Shown here: positions 37,408-46,463 of the stretch, in pieces | Numbering within the stretch: position 1 is the stretch's first letter | How the letters are laid out: the number at the start of each line of letters is the position of its first letter | Position numbers and translations under genes: made by a program | The notes under the pieces: generated by a model | What the model was told of the DNA's origin: nothing | The model's input: only the letters and a program-made list of their open reading frames with translations | Databases searched by the model: none | Origin: VAZQ01 sp963725065 | Lineage (GTDB): Bacteria; Pseudomonadota; Alphaproteobacteria; Rhizobiales; Xanthobacteraceae | Length of the DNA: 64,000 nucleotides | Direction of reading: 5' to 3' | NCBI GenBank assembly: GCA_963725065.1 | Contig: CAVRXD010000016.1 | Coordinates: 1 to 64,000, forward strand

Positions 37408-38278
37408 TCAATGCAGCGCCGGGCTTCGGCTCACACGGACCAGCGCAAGCACCGTTACGAACAGCATCGTGAACAAGGCAACGAGCGCCGACGCCGTGTG
37501 GATGTCTCCGGTCCACCAGACATGGCCGTCATGGCTGGTGACCTGCAGGGAAGCGCCACCCGCGAGCGGCTCGATCAAGTCGAGGCAGCATGACGGCCGC
37601 ATACATGACCGCGGGCAATGCCCAGGTTGAGCGCTCGCCAAGATGGGCCGCCCCCGTCCACGCGGCCGAGCGACGCAAATACAATGCGAACACCAGATAG
37701 ATGGTGAAAACGCAAAGGTACCAGCCGAGAAAGTTGACCAGCGGCACGCCGAAGTAGCCGCCACCGTCACGCCAGATCCAGGCACCTGAGATCGTCGAGC
37801 TCGCCGGATCGATGCACAGATCCCACATCACCATCACGAAACTCGCAAGCGCCGGCACGAGAACCACCTCCGCGTGCGCCAGCCGGTCGTCGAACCGATC
37901 CAAGAGAACATGGCCCAGCGTCCACGCGATGTAGCCCATCGAGAAGTAGGCCGGCATGATCAGCAACGGCACCAGCCAAAGCTTCGGACCAAGCTTGTCG
38001 GTGTAGACGTAGTGACCGAATGGAAATCCGGTCAGGATGCTCACGGTCTCGTAGCTCCAGCTGACGACGAAGGTCACGATGAAAAAGACAACAAGGTGTC
38101 TCCAACCGTAGCGACGAATCCCATGCACGATGGCAAAGCCCATGAGTATGCTCACTGAAATGAACGGACTGAGGCGTTGCAAATCGCTGTTGTGGAGCAA
38201 CCGGGCGGCGCCCAGGAGCACATAGAGAGCGATAAAGAGGCAAAGCCATGCATTCCATGCTCTCGCTTGTCTGCCCAT
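37408..38278 (-). CDS. CruF-like carotenoid biosynthesis protein, frameshifted
   Basis: A polytopic membrane protein of the DUF422/CruF group (289 residues after correction), whose members hydrate the psi-ends of carotenoids. The region SWSYETVSILTGFPFGHYVY and the acidic MWDLCIDPASS motif fit the family. The frame breaks at about 37584: an extra C turns MLLDLIEPLAGGASLQ into MLPRLDRAARG. The true C-terminus is read in the other frame to 37408 (WWTGDIHTASALVALF). No other carotenoid gene is in the window. Confidence 0.75.
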
Positions 38279-38508
38279 GGCCGTTGCCTATATTCCAGGC
38301 GCCGCTCGCGATCCTGCAACCGACGCTGCGAGCATTTTGGCAATTGCCCCCTCGTCGTCAATTGCACAGGCGCAGTTCATGCAGGCCGCAGCGCTGGGAC
38401 GACCGTCCCGTGAGATCAAGTTCAACGGCTGGCCTGAATTCAGGATTGCTGTATCGTTCTGGAGCACTGCTGCAGTGTCACGCGATCTGATTCAGCCAGG
38501 AGCGGACA

Positions 38509-38787
38509 ATGTTCGACAGGGATGATGTAGACGAAGAGCTGCAACGAGGCTTCGGGCTCTCGATCGACGGCATCGAGCCGCTGCTGCGAACCGGCGGCGA
38601 CGCCGCCGAAATGAAGTTCATGGAATGCTGCAGGTACCTGTGGCAGGCCGATGGGGCGGAGTTGACGGAACCGTTCATCGAAGCGGCGTTCAACAAGTTG
38701 CCGGAGAAGTCGCGCTGCGTCCTGTTCCAGCGCATGTTGACGATCGTGTACGTAGCGCAGGATGCCGAGCCGACACCGCCGGAGTGA
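38509..38787 (+). CDS. Small acidic protein of unknown function
   Basis: A 92-residue acidic protein starting MFDRDDVDEELQRGFGLSID. It contains two cysteine-bearing helices (MKFMECCRYLWQADG and EKSRCVLFQRMLTIVYVAQD). The ATG at 38509 follows AGGAG at good spacing. No signal peptide. I do not recognise a family. Confidence 0.6.
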   Translation: MFDRDDVDEELQRGFGLSIDGIEPLLRTGGDAAEMKFMECCRYLWQADGAELTEPFIEAAFNKLPEKSRCVLFQRMLTIVYVAQDAEPTPPE

Positions 38788-38882
38788 GCCGTGACTTTCC
38801 AGGTCGGTTTAGTGACCCGATTACGAAGTTCGCGAGCGCTCGCGGCACAACGGTGCGAACTTCGGAATTCCCACCAGCGCCG

Positions 38883-39230
38883 TCAATGGTGGCTGTCCGG
38901 CCGTTCCCGGGCTTTCGAATCCAGCGACTGGAAGAAACTTTCCGCATCCTTGCCTTCGGCCAAATGGTCAATGAAGCGGTGCCAGAATTTCTTCCAGTAC
39001 TTTTCCTCCCATTCCACGACCGACTTCTGCCAATATTTGAAATCGTCGTCCGTGGTCCATCCCCGCTTCTTGCCGAGGGCTTTCCAGAATGCAGGGTCGA
39101 TGAAGACGTCGGCCTGCATCGCCATAGCAATCTGCAGGGGCGAAATCCCCTCCATCTCCGGGTATCGCTCCACGTTCGGCTGATACCCCTGATCGACAGC
39201 CTCTTTGATCGCTTGCTCGATGGAACTCAT
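38883..39230 (-). CDS. Conserved-looking protein of unknown function
   Basis: A 115-residue soluble protein, rich in tryptophan and lysine in its second half (KYWQKSVVEWEEKYWKKFWH). The start at ATG 39230 (MSSIEQAIKEAVDQG) is favoured over a GTG two codons upstream because of an AGGTG element. It shares strand with the secreted protein gene about 50 bases upstream and may be co-transcribed. No family recognised. Confidence 0.6.
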   Translation of the reverse strand: MSSIEQAIKEAVDQGYQPNVERYPEMEGISPLQIAMAMQADVFIDPAFWKALGKKRGWTTDDDFKYWQKSVVEWEEKYWKKFWHRFIDHLAEGKDAESFFQSLDSKARERPDSHH

Positions 39231-39282
39231 CCGCACCTGACCAACGGTTCGCAGATCCAGCGCAAAAGGAGCGCCGGATCAA

Positions 39283-39705
39283 TCATCCCGGCTTCGGCAA
39301 ACAATATTTCGTAAAGATCAGCTTGAGTGCGTCCCTGGTGCGTTCAGCCTCGCCCCGGAGCATGATGGAATTCTTATTGTCCTTATCGACCTTCGGCAGG
39401 AAATCAAACGTATGCTCTACGATCGTGCCATCGCCCTCAAACGATATCCTGCCACTCTTCTCGTCGAGAACAATCAAATCCGGTCTGATCTCCTTCAAAT
39501 AGTAGAGCCAGGAGTTGCCCGGCGTCTCGACCGAGACGATGCACCTGTTTTCGTCGACGATCGAGGTCACCAATTGAGGGGTCTTGCCCTCGACGTTTCC
39601 GGAAAAAACGTAGTTGACGGCCTGCTTGAACGCATCGTCGCCGGCCATCGCCGGGACGGCCCACGCCGTTGCCGCCGTCAGAATCGCTACTTTCAAGCCG
39701 CGCAT
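39283..39705 (-). CDS. Secreted protein of unknown function
   Basis: A 140-residue protein with a signal peptide (MRGLKVAILTAATAWAVPAMAG). The mature part contains DENRCIVSV and KYCLPKPG, two cysteines that could form a disulfide, and beta-rich sequence. The ATG at 39705 has a GAGG ribosome site; an ATG eight codons upstream would weaken the signal peptide. Function unknown; periplasmic location inferred. Confidence 0.65.
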   Translation of the reverse strand: MRGLKVAILTAATAWAVPAMAGDDAFKQAVNYVFSGNVEGKTPQLVTSIVDENRCIVSVETPGNSWLYYLKEIRPDLIVLDEKSGRISFEGDGTIVEHTFDFLPKVDKDNKNSIMLRGEAERTRDALKLIFTKYCLPKPG

Positions 39706-39800
39706 ATTGCCTCGTGAAATCGGGGACATGTGGACGCCGAACAGAGGTCTAGCAGGCGAAGGACGCGCCCGCCAACATGCGGCGTGCCGCGCCCCGCCCC

Positions 39801-40772
39801 TCAGACCGGCACGAACAGCTCGTCGACCGGAATGGGTGCCTTGATCAGCGACTGCTCGGCCATGTAGCGCACCAGCGCTTCCAGCGTGGGCCGGTTGGCC
39901 TCGACGCCGTAGGGCCAGGGATCACCGCCGAATGTGGCGTCGATCTGGTCGAGCTCGGCGGGCAGGCCCGGCAGCATGTAACGCAGCGCGCCGAGGTCGC
40001 GCATCTTGGCGAGCGCGAGGTCCTTGGCGGCGGTCATCGCCCGGTGGAGGCTCGCGGCGACGAACGGATGCTGCTCGTAGACGTCTCGGCGGATGGCGAC
40101 GAGATGCATGATCGGGAAGATGCGCGTGCGCCGGTAGTAGTCGAGCTCGCGCGCATGAAAATCCGGGAACAGCCGCTGCACGTCGGGATTGGTGCGCAGC
40201 GCCAGCGGCAAGCCGCTGCCGATGATAGCCTGAATCTCACCGGCCTCCAGCAGCTCGCTGAGTGAACGGCCGGACGCATTCTGCTCGATCGACACCGGCT
40301 TGAGCAGCGGCGGCGCCGACGGATGGCCGTGCGACTCCGCGCTGTTGGTGGCGCCCTGCAGCCAATGCACGCCCGAGAGATCGACCCCGTACTCGTCCTG
40401 CAGCAGGCCACGGATGAACAGCGCCGCGGTCTGGGTGTAGAGCGGGGTGCCGATGCGCTTGCCTGCGAGGTCCTTCGGCGTCCGCACCGCCTTGCGGTTG
40501 ACGGTGATGAAGCCGTGCCGGAAGACGCGCGAGGGGAAGACCGGCAGCGCCACCATCTCGCGGCGGCCGGCGGCGTGGCGGCTGATGACCTCGGAGCTCG
40601 ACATCTCGCAGGCGTCGAATTCGAGATTCTTCCCCATGCGGTCGAAGATCTGCCGAGGATCATCGATGGCGATAAAGTCGAGGTCGATGCCCTCGGCCTG
40701 CACCTCGCCGGTATAGAGCGCGAGCATGCGGTCATAGAGGCCGCAGGCGAAGGTCAGCGGAATTTTTGCCAT
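39801..40772 (-). CDS. 4,5-dihydroxyphthalate decarboxylase-like / substrate-binding-fold protein
   Basis: A 323-residue protein of the NMT1/Pht5-like fold: MAKIPLTFACGLYDRMLALY, FDACEMSSSEVISR, LPVFPSRVFRHGFITVNR and DLAGKRIGTPLYTQTAA match 4,5-dihydroxyphthalate decarboxylase-type proteins. It has no signal peptide, which favours a cytoplasmic enzyme over a transporter subunit. The ATG at 40772 follows GGGAG. It is divergent from the lyase-hydroxylase-dioxygenase series and may act on an aromatic dicarboxylate in the same pathway (inference). Confidence 0.7.
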   Translation of the reverse strand: MAKIPLTFACGLYDRMLALYTGEVQAEGIDLDFIAIDDPRQIFDRMGKNLEFDACEMSSSEVISRHAAGRREMVALPVFPSRVFRHGFITVNRKAVRTPKDLAGKRIGTPLYTQTAALFIRGLLQDEYGVDLSGVHWLQGATNSAESHGHPSAPPLLKPVSIEQNASGRSLSELLEAGEIQAIIGSGLPLALRTNPDVQRLFPDFHARELDYYRRTRIFPIMHLVAIRRDVYEQHPFVAASLHRAMTAAKDLALAKMRDLGALRYMLPGLPAELDQIDATFGGDPWPYGVEANRPTLEALVRYMAEQSLIKAPIPVDELFVPV

Positions 40773-40965
40773 CGTGTCTCCCGCGCATCCGATCCGGGGT
40801 GGCCGTGACCGGCGCCTGACGTGCGCATGCCGGCGGTGGACGCCATGCTGCACGATGTTCGGATCTCCCCCGCCCCGACTATAATGGGCCATCCCGCGTG
40901 GGGTGAAAATGGCTCAACTCGGGCGCGAACAGACCGTGCGCCCTGCTGAAAGGAGTGGTCGATCG

Positions 40966-41844
40966 ATGGCAAGCCATGTATCCCGCCGCGAGTTTCGCAC
41001 CATGCTGAGCCCCGGCGCGGCGCTGCTGCTGCCGGGTGTCGCCAATGCGCTGGCGGCGCGCATCGTCGCCGACCAGGGCTTCACCGCCGCCTATGTCACC
41101 GGCGCCGGCATCGCCAACACCTTTCTCGGCGTGCCCGATATCGGACTGGTGACGGTGACCGAGCTCGCGCAGCACGTGGCGGCGATCCGCGCGGCGTTTC
41201 CGGGGCCGCTCGTGGTCGATGCCGACACCGGTTTCGGCAATCCCCTGAACATGGTGCGCACCGTCGAGCTGCTCGAGCGCGCGGGGGCGGACGCGCTGCA
41301 GATCGAGGACCAGGTCTTTCCCAAGCGCTGCGGGCACTTCGCCGGCAAGGAGGTGATCCCGGCGGCCGAGATGGTGGCGAAGGTGAAGGCCGCGGTGGAC
41401 ACGCGGCGCGACCGCGACCTCCTGATCATCGCGCGCACCGATGCTATCGCGCCCGAAGGCTTCGAGGCGGCGATCGAGCGCGCGGCCGCCTATCACGACG
41501 CCGGCGCGGACGTGACCTTCGTCGAGGCGCCCACCACCATGGAGCAGATCACCGACATCCCCCGCCGCCTGCCGTGGCCGCAGCTCGCCAACATCGTGCT
41601 GGGCGGGCGCACGCCGGAATTGCCGAACGAGAAGCTGAAGGAACTGGGCTATGCCGGAGTGATCTACGCCAACGTCGCGCTGCAGGCCGCGGTCAAGGGC
41701 ATGCAGGCGGCGTTGGGCGAACTCAGGCGCAAGGGACATATGGGCGAAGCCATCGGCATGGTGGCCGATTTCGCCGAGCGGCAGCGGCTGGTGCACAAGG
41801 ATGACTACGACGCGCTCGAGCGCAAATATGTCACCGAGCGCTGA
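40966..41844 (+). CDS. Isocitrate lyase/PEP mutase family protein
   Basis: A 292-residue TIM-barrel enzyme of the family that cleaves or rearranges 2-hydroxy- and phosphono-acids (oxaloacetate decarboxylase, 2-methylisocitrate lyase, PEP mutase). The metal motif DADTGFGN and the KRCGH loop (QVFPKRCGHFAGKEV) with catalytic cysteine are intact, followed by IIARTDA. The ATG at 40966 has an AGGAG about ten bases upstream. It leads a plus-strand operon with a hydroxylase and a dioxygenase-like cupin, and could cleave a ring-fission product. Confidence 0.85.
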   Translation: MASHVSRREFRTMLSPGAALLLPGVANALAARIVADQGFTAAYVTGAGIANTFLGVPDIGLVTVTELAQHVAAIRAAFPGPLVVDADTGFGNPLNMVRTVELLERAGADALQIEDQVFPKRCGHFAGKEVIPAAEMVAKVKAAVDTRRDRDLLIIARTDAIAPEGFEAAIERAAAYHDAGADVTFVEAPTTMEQITDIPRRLPWPQLANIVLGGRTPELPNEKLKELGYAGVIYANVALQAAVKGMQAALGELRRKGHMGEAIGMVADFAERQRLVHKDDYDALERKYVTER

Positions 41845-41877
41845 CCGCCGGAGCGACGCGGGCGTGGAGACGCCGGC

Positions 41878-43587
41878 GTGAACGAGCATACCCCGGTCCT
41901 GATCGTCGGTGCCGGACCGGTAGGGCTCGCACTCGCCGGCGAACTCGGCTGGCGCGGCATTGCCTGCACGCTGATCGAGAAAACCGACGGCGCCATCGAG
42001 CAGCCGAGGATGGACATCGTCGGCCCGCGCACCATGGAATTCTGCCGCCGCTGGGGCATCGCGGACTGGGTGCGCGACGCTCCCTATCCCGGCGACTATC
42101 CCCAGGACTGCGTCTATGTCACCGGGCTCGACGGTTACGAGCTCGGGCGCGAGCGCTTCCCCGGGCGCGCGCAGGAGCAATGCCCGCCGCAGAGCCCGCA
42201 GAAGCGCGAGCGCGTGCCGCAGGACATGTTCGACCCGATCCTGCGGCGCTTCGTGGAGACCTTTCCGCACGTGCGGCTGCGCTACGGCGCCGAGCTCACG
42301 TCGTTCGAGGAGACCGCGGGCGGTGTCGTCACGCAGGTCCGCGACGTCGCCACCGGCGAGACCCGCGACGTCGCCGCCGACTATCTCGTCGGCACCGACG
42401 GCGGCGCCAGCCTGGTGCGCGAGCGCGCCGGCATCACCATGAGCGGCAACCCCGCGCTGACCTACACCACCAACGTGATGCTGCGCTGCGCGGACTTTAC
42501 CTCGCTGCACGACAAGGGACGGGCCTACCGTTTCATCTTCGTCGGGCCCGAGGGCACCTGGCTCACCATCGTGGCGATCAACGGCGGCGAGCGCTTCCGC
42601 ATGTCGATCGTCGGCTCCGCCGACAAGGTGACCCATACCGAGGCCGACATCCGCCATGCGCTGACGCGCGCCGTGGGCCGCGCGTTCGACTACGAGATCC
42701 TGTCGGTGATGCGGTGGGTGCGGCGCGAGCTCGTCGCCGACAGCTACGGGACGCAGCGGGTGTTCATTGCCGGCGATGCCGCGCACCTGATGTCGCCGAC
42801 CGGCGGGTTCGGCATGAACACCGGCATCCAGGATGCCGTCGATCTCGGCTGGAAGCTCGAGGCGACCCTGCGCGGCTGGGCCGGCAGCGCGCTGCTGCGT
42901 TCGTACGAAATCGAGCGCCGGCCGGTGGCCGTGCGCAACGTCACCGAAGCGAGCTCGAATCTCGGGCGCATGCTCGCCACCCGCCAGCGCCTGCCGCCCG
43001 CCGAGATCTTCCAGGCCGGGCCGGCCGGCGACGCCGCGCGCGCGGAGTACGGGCGCTGGTTCACCGAGACGATGCGGCACGAGTGGTTCACGCTCGGCTT
43101 CCACCTCGGTTACCGCTACGACAGCTCGCCCATCGTCTGCACCGACGGCACGCCGGCGCCGCCGCTTCCGACCGCGAGCTATGTCCAGACCGCGCGGCCG
43201 GGCGCGCGTGCGCCGCACGCGTGGCTCCCCGACGGACGCTCCACGCTCGATCTGTTCGGACGCGGATTCGTGCTGCTGCGGCTCGGATGGGATGCGCCCG
43301 ATGCCGAGAGCATGCAGCGCGCAGCAGCGCAGGCCGCCGTTCCGCTCGACATGATCGACATCGACGTGCCTGCAGTGAGCGAACTCTATGCGCGCCAGCT
43401 CGTGCTCGTGCGCCCCGACGGACACGTGGCCTGGCGCGCGAACGAGCCGCCCGCGGACGCCCGAGCCGTCATCGACATCGTGCGCGGCGCCGGCGACTGT
43501 ACTAGTCTCGCCGAGTTGCCCGGCAAGGAAGAGCGCGACGACGCCACTGCCGACGCCGACCAGACGATGCGAGGAGGAAGGCCATGA
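41878..43587 (+). CDS. FAD-dependent aromatic-ring hydroxylase
   Basis: A 569-residue class A flavoprotein monooxygenase of the PheA/MhpA type. It has the GAGPVG dinucleotide fold (near residue 11), the DG motif (YLVGTDGG) and the GD motif (VFIAGDAAHLMSP), then a C-terminal thioredoxin-like part. It would hydroxylate a phenolic acid using NAD(P)H and oxygen. It starts at GTG 41878, 33 bases after the lyase stop, and its stop overlaps the next ATG (ATGA), so the three genes form one operon. Confidence 0.9.
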   Translation: MNEHTPVLIVGAGPVGLALAGELGWRGIACTLIEKTDGAIEQPRMDIVGPRTMEFCRRWGIADWVRDAPYPGDYPQDCVYVTGLDGYELGRERFPGRAQEQCPPQSPQKRERVPQDMFDPILRRFVETFPHVRLRYGAELTSFEETAGGVVTQVRDVATGETRDVAADYLVGTDGGASLVRERAGITMSGNPALTYTTNVMLRCADFTSLHDKGRAYRFIFVGPEGTWLTIVAINGGERFRMSIVGSADKVTHTEADIRHALTRAVGRAFDYEILSVMRWVRRELVADSYGTQRVFIAGDAAHLMSPTGGFGMNTGIQDAVDLGWKLEATLRGWAGSALLRSYEIERRPVAVRNVTEASSNLGRMLATRQRLPPAEIFQAGPAGDAARAEYGRWFTETMRHEWFTLGFHLGYRYDSSPIVCTDGTPAPPLPTASYVQTARPGARAPHAWLPDGRSTLDLFGRGFVLLRLGWDAPDAESMQRAAAQAAVPLDMIDIDVPAVSELYARQLVLVRPDGHVAWRANEPPADARAVIDIVRGAGDCTSLAELPGKEERDDATADADQTMRGGRP

Positions 43588-44492
43588 ACCAGGACATCCG
43601 CGCGCCCTATTACGGGGAACTCGGCCGGTTAAGCTTCTCTCCGGGCTGGGCGCGGCCGGAGCCGGCGATGTGGCCGGCGCCGCGGCCCAAGTTCAAGCCG
43701 GCGGTCTGGCGCTTCGCGGCCGCCAGGGCGGCGCTCGACCAGGCCGGCGAGTTCGTTCCGGTCGAGCAAGCGGAGCGGCGCAACCTGATCATGGTCAACC
43801 CGATCGAGGGCAACGTCTACGCCAGCAGCCGCAACATCGTCGCCGCCTACCAGATGGTGAAGGCGGGCGAGAAGGCGCGCTCGCATCGCCATACCGCGGC
43901 GGCGCTGCGGCTGGTCGTGGAGGCGAAGCCCGGCACCTATACCGTCGTGGACGGCGCCCGCGTCGACATGGCGCCGGGCGACGTGGTGTTGACGCCGTCG
44001 TGGTCCTGGCACGGCCATGCCAACGAGAGCGACGCGACCAGCTACTGGATCGACTTCCTCGACGTGCCGTTCGTGCAGCATTCGGAGGCGATGTTCTTCG
44101 AGGCCAATCCCGCCGGCTTCGAGACCATCACCAGCAACGGCCCCTCCGCGCATCGCATTCCTTCGCGCGATGCATTGGGGCCGGGAACCGGCGCGAAGAC
44201 GGTGGAGATCGCCAAAGACGCGCTGCCGACGATCGGCCTGCACCTGATGCGGCTGCCTTCGGGCACGCGCAGCGAGGTCGCCAAGACCACGGTCAATCAC
44301 CTCTATTCCGTCATCAGCGGCAAGGCGCGGGTGACGATCGAGGGCGGAGCGGACGAGACGCTCGCGGTCGGCGACGTGATGACGGTGCCGTGCTGGCACC
44401 CGCACGCGCTCGTAGCCGACGAGGACGCGGTAGTGTTGCGGGTGACGGATGAGCCACTGCTCGCCAAGGTTGGGCTGGTGAAGACGGAGTGA
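43584..44492 (+). CDS. Gentisate 1,2-dioxygenase-like bicupin
   Basis: A 302-residue two-cupin protein. The N-terminal cupin has SHRHTAAALRLVVEAKPG and DVVLTPSWSWHGH, matching the iron-ligand histidines of gentisate/1-hydroxy-2-naphthoate dioxygenases. The C-terminal cupin has CWHPHALVADEDAV. It would cleave a dihydroxylated ring made by the upstream hydroxylase. The four-base overlap with that gene supports coupled translation. Length is shorter than classical gentisate dioxygenase (about 340), so the substrate may differ. Confidence 0.8.
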   Translation: MNQDIRAPYYGELGRLSFSPGWARPEPAMWPAPRPKFKPAVWRFAAARAALDQAGEFVPVEQAERRNLIMVNPIEGNVYASSRNIVAAYQMVKAGEKARSHRHTAAALRLVVEAKPGTYTVVDGARVDMAPGDVVLTPSWSWHGHANESDATSYWIDFLDVPFVQHSEAMFFEANPAGFETITSNGPSAHRIPSRDALGPGTGAKTVEIAKDALPTIGLHLMRLPSGTRSEVAKTTVNHLYSVISGKARVTIEGGADETLAVGDVMTVPCWHPHALVADEDAVVLRVTDEPLLAKVGLVKTE

Positions 44493-44533
44493 GGGGTTGC
44501 TGGGTGCAACGCGGTGCCTGCCCCACGCCAGCG

Positions 44534-45301
44534 TCAATGCATCGCCTTGCCGCCGTCCACGTTGATGGTCTGCCCGGTCATGAAATCGCTCGCGGCCGAC
44601 GACAGGAACATGACCGCGCCGACGAGGTCGGCGGGCACCTGCACGCGCTCGATGGCGCGGCCGGCGACGCGGGTGGCAAGATAGTTTCCCGATGACGACT
44701 GCACCTGCGTCTCGCTCTGGGTCATGCCGGGAGTGACCGCGTTCACGGTGACACCGAACTCGCCGACCTCGCGCGCCAGCGCCCGGGTGAAGCCGATGAC
44801 GCCGGCTTTCGAGGTGGTGTAGTGCAACCGGTTGGGCGTGCCCTCCCACACCCGCGACGACGAGATGTTGACGATCTTGCCCTGCCCTTGCGCCTTCATG
44901 GCGGGAAACACCGCGCGGCAGGACAGGAACATGCCGCGCAGGTTGACCGCCATGACCCGGTCCCACTCCTCGACCGGAATATCGAGCCAGGACCGCCGCG
45001 CAAGCACGCTCATGAGCGAGGCATTGTTGACAAGCACGTCGATGGCGCCGAAGCCCTCGAGCGCGGCCGAAGCCATCGCATTGGTGGATTCCTCGCTCGC
45101 AATGTCGGTGGCAAGACCGATCACCTGCAAGCCCTGCGCGACCAGGGCCTCGGCCACCGATTTGGCGGCCGCGCCATCGATATCGGCCGCGACCACATGG
45201 GCGCCGGCCTTGGCGAATTCTTCCACATAGACCTTGCCGATTCCCTTGCCGCCGCCGGTGATGATGACGGTGCGTCCGATCAGATCAAAGCGCTGGTTCA
45301 T
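44534..45301 (-). CDS. SDR-family NAD(P)-dependent oxidoreductase
   Basis: A 255-residue classical short-chain dehydrogenase. It has the glycine motif TGGGKGIG (near residue 15), DIDGAA cofactor region, NNAS, catalytic serine (NISSSRVW), YxxxK (HYTTSKAG) and the closing GQTINVDGGKAMH. It resembles 3-oxoacyl-ACP reductase-like or diol dehydrogenases. It is convergent with the cupin gene and about 300 bases from a divergent ABC transporter operon; the substrate is unknown. Confidence 0.9.
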   Translation of the reverse strand: MNQRFDLIGRTVIITGGGKGIGKVYVEEFAKAGAHVVAADIDGAAAKSVAEALVAQGLQVIGLATDIASEESTNAMASAALEGFGAIDVLVNNASLMSVLARRSWLDIPVEEWDRVMAVNLRGMFLSCRAVFPAMKAQGQGKIVNISSSRVWEGTPNRLHYTTSKAGVIGFTRALAREVGEFGVTVNAVTPGMTQSETQVQSSSGNYLATRVAGRAIERVQVPADLVGAVMFLSSAASDFMTGQTINVDGGKAMH

Positions 45302-45450
45302 GCTGGTGCCTCATGAAAACAGCGCCGACGCTACACGCCACCTGTGGCCAAGGCCAAGCCCTTCACATCGTGCAGACGCGAAGGCCACCGGGACACATTG
45401 CGCGGCGACAGCGACCTTGACCTTCAATTCGCCTTCGCTTCCCTATCGTC

Positions 45451-45537
45451 GTCATGCCCGGGCTTGACCCGGGCATCCATCGAAAAGACTCTGTCTGTCG
45501 AAGAGGATGGATTGCCGGGTCGAGCCCGGCAATGACA
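45451..45537. repeat. REP-like composite inverted repeat
   Basis: GTCATGCCCGGGCTTGACCC followed by GGGCATCCATC, then the inverse arm GGATTGCCGGGTCGAGCCCG and GCAATGACA. It lies in the divergent gap between the SDR gene and the second ABC operon and could form a long hairpin. Confidence 0.8.
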
Positions 45538-45595
45538 GTGGATAGGTCAGCGATGACTCTCGCTGGCACGTTATGATCGCTGCACCGGGTACCTG

Positions 45596-46420
45596 ATGAC
45601 CATTCCTGCACATGGCGAGCACTACGGCGAGCGCCGGCGTCCGGCGCTGGCGCGGCTCTATCTCGCACATGAGCGACTGGCGATCGGCGCCGGCACGCTG
45701 GTCGGCTTGCTGCTGGCGTGGGAGGCATTCGGCCGCAGCGGCCTGGTGGATCCGCTGTTCCTGCCCGCTCCCAGCCAGATCGCGCAGGCCGGCTGGGGGC
45801 TGAGCCACGATGCCGATTTCTGGAACGACCTTGCGGTCAGCGGAAGAGAATTCATTCTTGGTTACGCCGCCGCGGTCGCGGTCGCGATCCCGCTCGGTCT
45901 CGCGGTCGGCCTGTCCAGGCGCCTGCAATACATGCTGGGCCCGTTCGTCGATACGCTCAACGCGGTGCCGCGGGTCACGCTGCTGCCGCTGATCGTGATC
46001 TGGTTCGGCATCGGCATCTGGTCCAAGGTCATGGTCGTCTTCCTCGGCGCCGTCATCCCGATCCTCATCAATACCCAGGCCGGCGTGAAGACGAGCGAAG
46101 CGCGTTTCATCCGGGTGGCGCGCAGCTTCTCCGCTTCGAAGCTCAAGATCTTTTCCAGCATCATCCTGCCGGGCACCGTTCCGTTCATCTTCACCGGGCT
46201 GAAATACGGCGCGGGCCGCGCGCTGCTCGGCGTGGTCGTCGGCGAGCTCTATGCGTCGACGGCGGGGCTCGGCCACATGATCGCCGAGGCCGGCAATACG
46301 TTCCAGACCGACGTCGTCTTTTTCGGCGTGCTGATCTTCATGGCCACCGGACTCGTGGTGGTGGCGTTCCTCGATGTGTTCGAGCGGCGGTTCGAACGAT
46401 GGCGGCCGGACCTGCATTGA
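45596..46420 (+). CDS. NitT/TauT-type ABC transporter permease
   Basis: A 274-residue inner-membrane permease with about six helices; the EAA loop is seen as RVARSFSASKLKIFSSIILP followed by GTVPFIFTGLKYG. ATG 45596. It is first of a plus-strand operon with a second permease, ATPase and binding protein, and it faces the SDR gene divergently across a palindromic repeat. Confidence 0.88.
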   Translation: MTIPAHGEHYGERRRPALARLYLAHERLAIGAGTLVGLLLAWEAFGRSGLVDPLFLPAPSQIAQAGWGLSHDADFWNDLAVSGREFILGYAAAVAVAIPLGLAVGLSRRLQYMLGPFVDTLNAVPRVTLLPLIVIWFGIGIWSKVMVVFLGAVIPILINTQAGVKTSEARFIRVARSFSASKLKIFSSIILPGTVPFIFTGLKYGAGRALLGVVVGELYASTAGLGHMIAEAGNTFQTDVVFFGVLIFMATGLVVVAFLDVFERRFERWRPDLH

Positions 46421-46463
46421 CCGATCATGACGGCGAAACGGCAACGATGACGGACGCGACAGC

